Shown here piece after piece: positions 15,359 to 22,969 of a stretch of DNA of 64,000 bases. Position 1 is the stretch's first letter; each line of letters begins with the position of its first letter. This DNA is from Sphingobacterium sp. UBA2700 (GTDB lineage: Bacteria > Bacteroidota > Bacteroidia > Sphingobacteriales > Sphingobacteriaceae), in contig DELI01000024.1 in the NCBI GenBank assembly GCA_002354335.1, positions 1 to 64,000 of the forward strand. The letters are read 5' to 3'. The notes under the pieces are model-generated. The model worked only from the letters and a program-made list of their open reading frames with translations. It did no database searches and was not told the origin of the DNA. A program made the position numbers and the translations under genes.

Positions 15359-17792
15359 CAATCAATTGCATTTTAATTTTCTCCAATTTACTTTGCCAGT
15401 CTTCATTGCTATATCGCTCGCGGAACGACTCCGAGAATATTGGAAACGCGAAAGGCGTAAGTTTCTCCGGTTTCCGAAAAATAATCCGGTGACTATCGAT
15501 ACGCTCAAACGCTTTTATCATCCTTCCCTCCTCAAGCTGAAAATCAAAGACTTCGTCATAAGACTCACGCAAAAGTAAGTTGTTTGGTTCATATTCTGAA
15601 AAGACAGAAAAGAAAAGACCCGCATTGGCTTGTAGATGCTTGCTCTTCATCTGCTTCCCGGGGAAGCCCTGAAAAACCAAACCTGCAATGCCCGCAATAT
15701 CCCTAAAGCGTCGCCTCGCCATCTCATGCACGTTGATACCGGAATTGATATCTGCATGCAATTGATGGGGTGAAAAGATCTGTTTCAAAATATCCTCATT
15801 GAGCTCATAAGCGGTGTCACTCAGTAGCTCAATTCCATATTCATTGGTGGCAATACTGAATGTTGCCGGAGTAATTTGCCCTAGCCTATAAGCGATAACC
15901 TGAGCCATCCCCTCATGCACCAGCTTCCCATCAAAAGGATATAAAAACAAATGGAAACCATACCTTGTTTCTGTGTATTCCACCAACAGCTCATCTTCTC
16001 TCGGAAGTCCCGAAACACGCTCTTGTTCTTGAAATAGCGGCTGCAAAAACTTAATCTCTGCACTTTGTCCCGATTTCTTATGTATGCTGTTGAAGCTATG
16101 GCGGATTGCAATTCCCAAATCCGGCGATATCGCAAAGCGACCACCCATCCAGGATGGCACAACGCCTTTCTTCTTTTGCGAAGGCTTGACGATTGCATCA
16201 TTAGCGATCACCTGAATCAACTCTAACTGACGGCCAGAAAACCAGAATACATCGCCTACATTCAATTTAGAAATAAACGACTCCTCGATCGATCCTAAAT
16301 ACTTGCCCGACAAGAACTTTACCCGCATCATCAAATCCGATACAATTGCACCAATGGAAAGCCGATGCCGCATAGCAAGTTTCCTTGACGTCACTTTGTA
16401 GAGCCCATCGACCAATTCCAAACGATGAAAATCATCGTAAGCCTTCAAGCTACTGCCCCCATGCAACAGTAAACTCATACATTGCTCAAACTCCTCCTGA
16501 CTGACCGACTCAAAGCAATGTGTACTCGTAATCTCCTGATAAATCTGCTTAGGATCGAAGCCATCCCCAACTGCCAGCGTCATTAAGTACTGCGTCAGCA
16601 CATCGAACGAACGCACATAGGGTATTCGCTGCTCCACAATCTTTTCTTTTACCGCAAACTTGAGCGAATCTCCTTCGATGATCTCCAAAGAGTTCGTCGG
16701 GACATAGTAGATAATGGACGTTGCGTCAGGACGGTGTCCGGAGCGTCCTGCGCGCTGTAAAAATCTTGCCACACCTTTGGGCGATCCAATCTGTATAACG
16801 CAGTCTACAGGCCTAAAATCAACCCCTAAATCCAAGCTACTGGTACAAACCACAGCTTTAAGCTTTCCGGCATGTAAAGCCTCCTCCACCCACATACGTA
16901 CCTCATCGCTCAAAGATCCATGATGTATAGCCAGCAAGCCGGCAAACTCCGGATAATTGGAGATAATCTGCTGATACCATATCTCCGCTTGCGAACGCGT
17001 ATTGGTAAAAATTAAAGTGGTTCCGTATTGATTGACAACATCGACCACCTTATCCAAAAGCCGAATACCTAGGTGTCCAGCCCATGGAAACTTCTCCAAA
17101 CTATCCGGGAGAATCGTCTGTATATCAATCTTCTTATTGATTTGCGCCTTGACCAAAACACCTTTATTTGATGCACCTAGCAAAATATCCTTGGCTTGCT
17201 CTAGATTACCGATGGTTGCCGAAATGCCCCAAATCTTTAAGTTGGGATTAATACTCTTCAATCTGCTCAGCGCAAGTTCGATCAGCACTCCGCGTTTAGA
17301 ACCTAGAAGCTCATGCCATTCATCGACGACGATAAATTCCAATTGCTTAAAGAAGTCTTGCCCTTGCTTGGTTGCTAAAATTAAGTGAACACTCTCCGGT
17401 GTGGTAATTAAGGCTTGCGGCGGATTCTTTCGCTGCTTTTGCCTGACGGCGGTACTTGTATCGCCCGTCCGTAGCTCGATATGGTAATCCAAATCGAGGT
17501 CTAATGAAACCCCTTCGGTTACCCGGTGTATTTCCTTAGATAGTGCCCGCAAAGGGGTTATCCAAAGTGCGTGTAGCCCTCGCTTACGTTGTTTTTCAAG
17601 TTTCGCCTGATAGGCATCAGAATAATAATGTTGAATAACGCCGAACCAAATGGCAAAAGTTTTACCATAACCGGTCGGCGCATTTAGAATTCCAGAACGA
17701 TTTGCTCCAATCTCATTCCAACACTTCTTTTGGAAATCATGAGGCTCCCAGCCCTGATTATAAAACCAAACATCCGCCAATTCGTTCTTCAT
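15351..17792 (-). CDS. Ligase-associated DNA damage response DEXH helicase (Lhr family)
   Basis: 813 residues, SF2 helicase. Motif I LNAPTGYGKT (36-45), motif II DEWHELLGSKRG (about 175), motif III ISATIGN (about 213), and motif VI QRAGRSGHRP (about 345). The winged-helix and Lhr C-terminal regions follow. Length and motifs fit the ligase-associated group rather than long Lhr. Co-transcribed with pdeM by overlap. Presumed role: 3'-5' ssDNA translocation in DNA repair. Confidence 0.92.
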   Translation of the reverse strand: MKNELADVWFYNQGWEPHDFQKKCWNEIGANRSGILNAPTGYGKTFAIWFGVIQHYYSDAYQAKLEKQRKRGLHALWITPLRALSKEIHRVTEGVSLDLDLDYHIELRTGDTSTAVRQKQRKNPPQALITTPESVHLILATKQGQDFFKQLEFIVVDEWHELLGSKRGVLIELALSRLKSINPNLKIWGISATIGNLEQAKDILLGASNKGVLVKAQINKKIDIQTILPDSLEKFPWAGHLGIRLLDKVVDVVNQYGTTLIFTNTRSQAEIWYQQIISNYPEFAGLLAIHHGSLSDEVRMWVEEALHAGKLKAVVCTSSLDLGVDFRPVDCVIQIGSPKGVARFLQRAGRSGHRPDATSIIYYVPTNSLEIIEGDSLKFAVKEKIVEQRIPYVRSFDVLTQYLMTLAVGDGFDPKQIYQEITSTHCFESVSQEEFEQCMSLLLHGGSSLKAYDDFHRLELVDGLYKVTSRKLAMRHRLSIGAIVSDLMMRVKFLSGKYLGSIEESFISKLNVGDVFWFSGRQLELIQVIANDAIVKPSQKKKGVVPSWMGGRFAISPDLGIAIRHSFNSIHKKSGQSAEIKFLQPLFQEQERVSGLPREDELLVEYTETRYGFHLFLYPFDGKLVHEGMAQVIAYRLGQITPATFSIATNEYGIELLSDTAYELNEDILKQIFSPHQLHADINSGINVHEMARRRFRDIAGIAGLVFQGFPGKQMKSKHLQANAGLFFSVFSEYEPNNLLLRESYDEVFDFQLEEGRMIKAFERIDSHRIIFRKPEKLTPFAFPIFSESFRERYSNEDWQSKLEKIKMQLIDG

Positions 17793-17884
17793 AGACCAAT
17801 TTATTGTTTCAAATTACAAAGAATATCACCCACTATACAACATTTTACTCGATTAATTGTTAGCACATGTAAAGAGATATTATT

Positions 17885-18445
17885 ATGGAAAAGATACAAG
17901 TTGGCTTATTCGTCGGAAGCTTGAGAAAAGAATCCTTCAATAAGAAAATCGCAAAACATTTGATTAGCATAAGCCCCGAGGGATATGAATATAAAATTAT
18001 CGAAATCGGACAACTGCCATTTTATAATGAAGATTTAGAGGGCGACAAATTGCCGGATAGCTATAAAGCGTTTCGCGCCGAAGTGGAGGCCCTAGACGCG
18101 GTAATTTTTGTCACTCCTGAATACAACCGTTCGGTGCCTGCCGTATTAAAAAATGCAATCGACGTTGCGTCACGTCCTTATGGAAAAGGAAAATGGGGTA
18201 AAAAGCCTGGTGCAGTAATCAGTTCATCAATCGGCGCCATCGGAGGCTTTGGGGCGAATCATCACTTGCGTCAGTCCTTAGTTTTTGTCGATGTACCAAC
18301 GATGGCACAGCCTGAAGCTTACATCGGGAATGCAGCGAAACTCTTTGATGAGCAAGGTAAATTGACAAATGAAGACACTGCAAAATTCCTAAAGGACTAT
18401 GTTGCAGCGTTCAGCGAATGGGTTGAAAAGTTTGTAAAGAAATAA
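17885..18445 (+). CDS. NAD(P)H-dependent FMN reductase
   Basis: 186 residues, flavodoxin-like fold. GSLRKESFNKKIA (12-24) binds the FMN phosphate; TPEYNRSVPAVLKNAIDVAS near 77-96 is the family signature, and SSIGAIGGFGANHHLRQ follows. This is the ChrR/YieF-like quinone or azo reductase group; the natural acceptor is unknown. It stands alone, divergent from the helicase gene. Confidence 0.9.
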   Translation: MEKIQVGLFVGSLRKESFNKKIAKHLISISPEGYEYKIIEIGQLPFYNEDLEGDKLPDSYKAFRAEVEALDAVIFVTPEYNRSVPAVLKNAIDVASRPYGKGKWGKKPGAVISSSIGAIGGFGANHHLRQSLVFVDVPTMAQPEAYIGNAAKLFDEQGKLTNEDTAKFLKDYVAAFSEWVEKFVKK

Positions 18446-18447
18446 TA

Positions 18448-19086
18448 TTATTTAAATGACACCTCGCCGAAAAACTGCGGTAAGTGGAAATTCGGCGTTG
18501 GGTTATCAATATCATTCCAGGCGATAAAATGCGGATTGGGCAATGCATCTCCACATTTGTAGAAATTTGCATGCGCTTGTTTTCCCTTCAAATCTTCAGC
18601 ATTAACCTTGAAAACACTGAAAGGAATCTGCAAAATCTGCTGCCAACTCTTCTTGCCGTCAATCGTTTGAACCGAGGAAAATGCATTAATTTGAAGAATT
18701 TCTTCAGCGCTCAATCGGTTTCTATTCGATTTGACAGAAGTGCCATAGCCAACCAGCCCCACCCCTAAGACATTGAACTCAACGTTATAGTACGTTTCTC
18801 TATTGTCGAAGGAAATGAAAAACTCCACACAGCTATCTTCCCAAACATTTTCGTTTGGACGGATATACTGCCCTTTAACATATTCTTCTTGGACCGAATA
18901 ATGAACGAGAATAGCCTGATCGGTATAAGCCACTTGAAATTGAACACATGGAATAAAGGGAAATTCAGCTTGCCATGGCGCCGAATTGATATCATGCCAT
19001 GCTAATGAGCTCATCGTTTTCGCTAAAGAAGCGTAATCGCCTATTAATTCCTGAACGCCTATTTTTTCAATCTCAAGGGTCTTCAT
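18448..19086 (-). CDS. Carbohydrate-binding, CBM9-like domain protein
   Basis: 212 residues, no signal peptide. The pattern HDINSAPW, then VHYSVQEEYVKGQ, ENVWEDSCVEFFIS and YYNVEFNVLG is that of CBM9-like DOMON-fold proteins that bind sugars. It lies one base after the hexosamine kinase gene, so the two are co-transcribed. The lack of a signal peptide suggests a cytosolic sugar-binding or enzyme role; not certain. Confidence 0.75.
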   Translation of the reverse strand: MKTLEIEKIGVQELIGDYASLAKTMSSLAWHDINSAPWQAEFPFIPCVQFQVAYTDQAILVHYSVQEEYVKGQYIRPNENVWEDSCVEFFISFDNRETYYNVEFNVLGVGLVGYGTSVKSNRNRLSAEEILQINAFSSVQTIDGKKSWQQILQIPFSVFKVNAEDLKGKQAHANFYKCGDALPNPHFIAWNDIDNPTPNFHLPQFFGEVSFK

Positions 19087-19087
19087 A

Positions 19088-20203
19088 CTAGTTCGAATTT
19101 AAGTTCGCTGCTAATATATCAGTTAAAACCTTATGATTTGCCTCTAATTCCTGAACTAATTTCAATTGTGCCTTTGTACGCACCAAATTATGCTCGGGAT
19201 AAGCGATTTTGTAGTAGGTATCACCGTCAAGATAATCTGTTAAAAAACGAACAGCTTGCATATATGGCAACAAATGAACCCCATGAATCAAGGATTCAAC
19301 TTCTGTTTCATTTAAAAACTCCTTCGCCTCAGACAAGTAACCTGCCGTGAAAGCTTCGAATAATGGAACGTTCAATACGATTTTAGACAGGTCAGCTTCA
19401 TCTTCCGCCGCCGAATTGATGATCGTACGGATGGCATCGCCAAAGTCATAAGCCACATAGCCCGGCATCACCGTATCTAAGTCAATAACACACTGAACCT
19501 GATCATTACTGTCCAACAAAACATTGTTGAACTTCGTGTCATTATGAGTGATACGAAGCGGTAATTTACTTGCGCGCCCCAATTCAAGGATGGTACGCAT
19601 CTTGTCTTCACGCTCGAAAATATAATCCAACAAGTCTTGTACTTCCGCAACGCGGCCAACGCGATCGTTAGCAATCGCTTCGCGAAGATTGTTCATGCGG
19701 AATTCGATATTATGAAAGTTTGGAAGAACTTCAACTATAGTTGTAGGATCCAGATCGCTCAGCTGCTTTTGAAATTGACCGAAGGCCATACCACCGGAAA
19801 ACGCTTGATCAGTAGTTTCTAAGATGTCGTAACTGCGCGTATCCGGAATGAGGATAAACACACGCCAATAATCACCCTGCTCGTCTTTGTAGTAATGCTG
19901 TCCGTCCCAAGTCGGGATTAACGTCATGGTACGCTTCGCCACTTCTTCTTGCCCTAAATGTGCAAGTTTCTGTTTTAGATGAAGACATACTTTCTCTATA
20001 TTATCCATCAAGCCGTCCACATTGCGAAAAACGTGGTGATTGATGCGCTGAAGTAAGTATTGCTCTTTTTTATCCGAATCAGTAACAATCTTAAACGTAT
20101 CATTGATATGCCCCGAGCCAAAAGGAACTGAGGATACAATGTTTCCCTCGATCTTAAATTTCTCTGCTGATAAAATGCTGTTTTCTATAGTATTGGTTGA
20201 CAT
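19088..20203 (-). CDS. N-acetylhexosamine 1-kinase-like protein (NahK type)
   Basis: 371 residues from the ATG at 20203; ATG at 20218 is possible. PFGSGHINDTFKIV with QRINHHVF is the NahK start pattern, followed by the aminoglycoside phosphotransferase core: THNDTKFNNVL (catalytic Asp in HND) and IDLDTVMPGYVAYDFGD (metal-binding Asp). Family reaction: GlcNAc or GalNAc to the 1-phosphate with ATP. It pairs with the CBM9-like gene one base downstream. The alternative is a related sugar or choline kinase. Confidence 0.82.
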   Translation of the reverse strand: MSTNTIENSILSAEKFKIEGNIVSSVPFGSGHINDTFKIVTDSDKKEQYLLQRINHHVFRNVDGLMDNIEKVCLHLKQKLAHLGQEEVAKRTMTLIPTWDGQHYYKDEQGDYWRVFILIPDTRSYDILETTDQAFSGGMAFGQFQKQLSDLDPTTIVEVLPNFHNIEFRMNNLREAIANDRVGRVAEVQDLLDYIFEREDKMRTILELGRASKLPLRITHNDTKFNNVLLDSNDQVQCVIDLDTVMPGYVAYDFGDAIRTIINSAAEDEADLSKIVLNVPLFEAFTAGYLSEAKEFLNETEVESLIHGVHLLPYMQAVRFLTDYLDGDTYYKIAYPEHNLVRTKAQLKLVQELEANHKVLTDILAANLNSN

Positions 20204-20429
20204 TACTTCACTTTTCATTTCATAATTTCTGAGTAAGTGTTCGCAATATCTACATAACTCGCCAATATTAAAAATATTTTTTTCAATCAAACGGTTGCAC
20301 TGTTTTATTTGTTAATAACACGTAAATCTCGAATTAACATCTAATGATTATTCTCAACAAATAGCATTTAAAACGAAACAATGTGTATATTTTTTGTATT
20401 TTAGGACATCAAAGCGAATTTGCCTTTAT

Positions 20430-21749
20430 ATGGTCACGGAAATATTCATTATCCTCATCTTAATCATCCTAAATGGAATCCTGTCAGCATCTGAAATCGC
20501 CATTGTATCCAGCCGGAAGGCACGACTACAAGCAGCGAGCGAAAAAAATGCAGGCGCTAAAACAGCATTAGAGTTAAAAGATAACCCAAATAATTTCTTA
20601 TCAACGGTACAGATCGGGATTACCTTAATCGGTATCTTAACAGGTTTTTTCAGTGGAGGTTCTATCTCTACCTTCCTTGCCGAGCAGATGAACCAAGTAT
20701 CTTTCTTGGCACCATACAGCTCGCAGATTGCCGTTATTGTGGTTGTTTTAACTATCACATACCTTTCATTAGTAATTGGTGAACTAGTGCCGAAACGAAT
20801 CGGTATGGCGATTCCAGAGAAGTACGCTTCTTTTATTGCCGTCCCGATGAACTTGCTAAGTAAGATCGTGAAGCCCTTTGTTTGGTTGCTGAGTGTCTCT
20901 ACGGATTTTATTGTTAAACTATTCAATATTAAGTCGAATCAGAATGCAGTAACAGAAGAAGAGATCAAAGCATTAGTGGACGAGGGTGTAGATAGCGGAG
21001 CTATCGAAGGAATAGAACATGATATGGTAGACCGTGTGCTAAGTCTTGGTGACAAACGCGCAATCAACCTGATGGTACACCGATCGAAGATTACCTACCT
21101 GGATATACAGAAATCATTCGAGGAGAACAAAGCCTATATCCTTGCGGATGAACATACCGAATACCCCGTATGTAACGGTAATTTCGATCATGTTATCGGC
21201 GTTGTTCATATCAAAACCCTATTCAAAGAGTATTTGACAAGCGACGAGCCGGAACTAACCAACTTACTGCAACCGATCCCCTTCATCAATGAAAACACAT
21301 ACGCATACAATGTTATGCAGTCGATGAAGACCTCCGGCGTTATGCAAGCGGTAGTAGTCGATGAATACGGAAGTCCACAAGGGATTATCACCATGGCTGA
21401 TCTGGTCGGCTCCTTAGTCGGTGGATTCGACTCGCCAGAAGATGATGAGAAGAAAACCATCCGACAACGTGAAGATGGTTCCTATGTAATTGACGGTAGC
21501 TACCAACTAGACGATTTCATCGAACTATTCAATATCAACCTTACTGAAGACGATGAAGATGAAATCGGAAACCTAACGACCGTCGCAGGATTAGTATTCC
21601 TCCTACTCGACCATATCCCCGAAGAAGGAGAACAAGTTGTCTATAAAAACCTCGAATTTGAAGTCCTCGACATGGACGGCCATCGAATCGATAAGCTGAT
21701 CGTCAATGTACAAGGCGAAACAAGCGATGAAACGGCAAATATTGATTAG
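20430..21749 (+). CDS. CNNM/CorC-like membrane protein with CBS pair (hemolysin family)
   Basis: 439 residues from the ATG at 20430 (the longer frame would need TTG). The DUF21 domain has about four membrane segments in 1-200 (ILNGILSASEIAIVSSRKAR near the start is the signature). Two CBS domains follow (about 205-335; PVCNGNFDHVIGVVHIK, VVDEYGSPQGIITMADLVG), then a CorC_HlyC domain (about 350-430). Probably Mg/Co or Na-coupled ion transport; the name hemolysin is historical. Its TAG stop is the first unit of a heptad repeat array. Confidence 0.9.
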   Translation: MVTEIFIILILIILNGILSASEIAIVSSRKARLQAASEKNAGAKTALELKDNPNNFLSTVQIGITLIGILTGFFSGGSISTFLAEQMNQVSFLAPYSSQIAVIVVVLTITYLSLVIGELVPKRIGMAIPEKYASFIAVPMNLLSKIVKPFVWLLSVSTDFIVKLFNIKSNQNAVTEEEIKALVDEGVDSGAIEGIEHDMVDRVLSLGDKRAINLMVHRSKITYLDIQKSFEENKAYILADEHTEYPVCNGNFDHVIGVVHIKTLFKEYLTSDEPELTNLLQPIPFINENTYAYNVMQSMKTSGVMQAVVVDEYGSPQGIITMADLVGSLVGGFDSPEDDEKKTIRQREDGSYVIDGSYQLDDFIELFNINLTEDDEDEIGNLTTVAGLVFLLLDHIPEEGEQVVYKNLEFEVLDMDGHRIDKLIVNVQGETSDETANID

Positions 21750-21780
21750 TAGTTAGTATTTAGTAGTTAGTATTTAGACC
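21747..21780 (+). repeat. TTAGNNN heptad array containing the CorC-like stop codon
   Basis: TAG stop, TAG, then four 7-base units (TTAGTAT/TTAGTAG type) ending TTAGACC, followed by TAGGGCGGG. The same AGACCTA...GCGG tail follows other arrays of this subtype. Confidence 0.8.
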
Positions 21781-21797
21781 TAGGGCGGGAATAGATA

Positions 21798-21825
21798 TTA
21801 GACGTTAGATATAAGAGATTAGAGC
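21798..21825 (+). repeat. TTAGNNN heptad array, TTAGA subtype
   Basis: Four 7-base units, TTAGA-type with one TAAGAGA, just before the terminator at 21828. Confidence 0.65.
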
Positions 21826-21827
21826 AG

Positions 21828-21852
21828 GGCGCCGATAAGGCGCCTTTTTTTT
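21828..21852 (+). terminator. Terminator after the CorC-like gene
   Basis: GGCGCC-GATAA-GGCGCC hairpin followed by eight T. Confidence 0.85.
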
Positions 21853-21924
21853 ATCAATAGCAGAGTTTAACTTGAATTTGTTGCAGGCAAGGAGATAGTA
21901 TTTGTCGTTCAAAAGCAGTGTTTG

Positions 21925-21967
21925 TTCTGAACCAAGACAGGAAGGATGTAAGGATTGACAGGATGTT
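21925..21967 (+). repeat. Purine-rich dispersed repeat, copy 1
   Basis: Pattern GAACCAAGACAGGAAGGATG, TAAGGAT, NNACAGGATG. Related copies are at 22042-22104 (inverted), 56791-56831 and 62311-62413. Confidence 0.6.
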
Positions 21968-22016
21968 TGTGATTCCGTATAATGGGAGGCCATATTGGCC
22001 GCAATAGGTCTTTATA

Positions 22017-22040
22017 CTAAGTACTAACTACTAAATACTA
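22017..22040 (-). repeat. TTAGNNN heptad array inside the intergenic island
   Basis: Three units plus CTA, minus orientation. The minus-strand tail beyond it again reads AAGACCTATTGCGG. Confidence 0.7.
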
Positions 22041-22041
22041 T

Positions 22042-22104
22042 TTCTTTCCTGGTTCAAAGACAAATCATCCTGCAAATCCTTACATCCCTCCTTCCTTCCT
22101 CGTT
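22042..22104 (-). repeat. Purine-rich dispersed repeat, copy 2
   Basis: Minus strand reads AGGAAGGAAGG, GGATGTAAGGATTTGCAGGAT, then TTTGAACCAGGAAAG. Inverted relative to copy 1 about 80 bases away. Confidence 0.65.
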
Positions 22105-22186
22105 TAAACACTTGGCTGAAGACCAACTTCTTCACCTATCCAAACACAAAATCCAGCACCTACATTGATCAAGGCGTCGTCGACCC

Positions 22187-22290
22187 TTCGTCTGCTTAAA
22201 CCCATTGTAAACCCAATACAAAGCCCTTTCATAACCCAATCATAGCCGCTCCGAAAGGGGTATGATTGGGTTATGAAAAGGTATTGATTA
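22187..22290 (+). repeat. Dispersed hairpin element, copy 1
   Basis: Begins TTCGTC-NN-CTTAAA. An 18-base perfect stem (22227-22244 with 22261-22278) closes a 16-base loop GCCGCTCCGAAAGGGG. Homologous to 46776-46866 and 62474-62572, with a different but still paired stem. No T-run follows, so it is not a normal terminator. Confidence 0.75.
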
Positions 22291-22360
22291 AACTATAGTA
22301 TGTGATATCTCCAAAGGATGCTGGAGAAAGCGATATTGAAGTCAGTAGCCGACCAGAAGT

Positions 22361-22391
22361 CTAACGACTAAGTACTAACTACTAAATACTA
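22361..22391 (-). repeat. TTAGNNN heptad array containing the trxA stop codon
   Basis: Four 7-base units plus TAG in minus-strand reading. The TAG at 22391-22389 is the trxA stop codon. Confidence 0.8.
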
Positions 22392-22685
22392 CCCGAGATT
22401 GCGGATCAATTTTACCAGCTCGCTTTTTTGCTGCAAACCGCTTTGACGCCAAACCTGCTCGCCATTTTTGTAGAGAATTAGCGTGGGTACTCCTTGAATT
22501 TGGAACTTGGCAGCTAATGCCTGGTTTTTATCCACGTCAATTTTGATAACACTCAGGTCATCGCCCAATTCGTCTTTCACTTCTTTCAAGATTGGCGCTA
22601 GCGTTTGACATGGTCCACACCAGGCTGCCGAAAAATCAACTAATACTACTTTGTTTCCTTGAATTAATTCGTTAAAACTTGCCAT
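22389..22685 (-). CDS. trxA: Thioredoxin
   Basis: 98 residues, a single thioredoxin fold. Redox motif WCGPC with Cys23 and Cys26, cis-proline segment GVPTLILYKNG, no signal peptide: a cytosolic thiol-disulfide reductant. Short for a TrxA (usually about 105 residues) but complete. Its stop codon lies in one heptad array and another begins four bases before its ATG, so repeats flank both ends. Confidence 0.95.
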   Translation of the reverse strand: MASFNELIQGNKVVLVDFSAAWCGPCQTLAPILKEVKDELGDDLSVIKIDVDKNQALAAKFQIQGVPTLILYKNGEQVWRQSGLQQKSELVKLIRNLG

Positions 22686-22689
22686 TTTA

Positions 22690-22745
22690 TTAGATTTTAG
22701 ATATTAGAATTTAGATTTGAGACATTAGATTTTAGATATAAGAAC
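22690..22745 (+). repeat. Eight-unit TTAGNNN heptad array before trxA
   Basis: Eight consecutive 7-base units (TTAGATT, TTAGATA, TTAGAAT, TGAGACA and similar). With the array at 22890-22969 it makes a long imperfect inverted repeat that flanks the trxA upstream region. Confidence 0.8.
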
Positions 22746-22770
22746 TAGCAAAGTGCTGAAATTGTTTTTG

Positions 22771-22791
22771 GTAGACGTTAGACATTAGATT
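22771..22791 (+). repeat. Short TTAGNNN heptad array
   Basis: Three units, GTAGACG then two TTAGA-type units, between the two large arrays. Confidence 0.55.
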
Positions 22792-22889
22792 TTGTTTTTT
22801 ATTAAATATAAGAACGAGTAACTCCTGACATTGTGTTGTCTACAATTTTCTTAGAACAAAGATTGGAGACAGACATTCGAAACAACGCT

Positions 22890-22969
22890 CTAATGTCTTA
22901 AATCTAATGTCTCAAATCTAAATTCTAATGTCTCAAATCTAAATTCTAATGTCTAAAATCTAAAATCTA
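22890..22969 (-). repeat. Eleven-unit TTAGNNN heptad array containing the GH25 stop codon
   Basis: Eleven 7-base units plus TAG in minus-strand reading, the largest array in the window. The final TAG (22969-22967) is the stop codon of the lysozyme gene. The stretch 22792-22889 between arrays holds nothing recognisable. Confidence 0.85.

Larger units (their letters stand above)
21853..22388. other. Repeat-filled intergenic island between the CorC-like gene and trxA
   Basis: No gene seen. It holds two purine-rich repeats in inverted orientation (21925-21967 and 22042-22104), a heptad array (22017-22040), a hairpin element (22187-22290) and the trxA-side heptad array (22361-22391). The stretches in between show nothing further. 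Confidence 0.7.
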
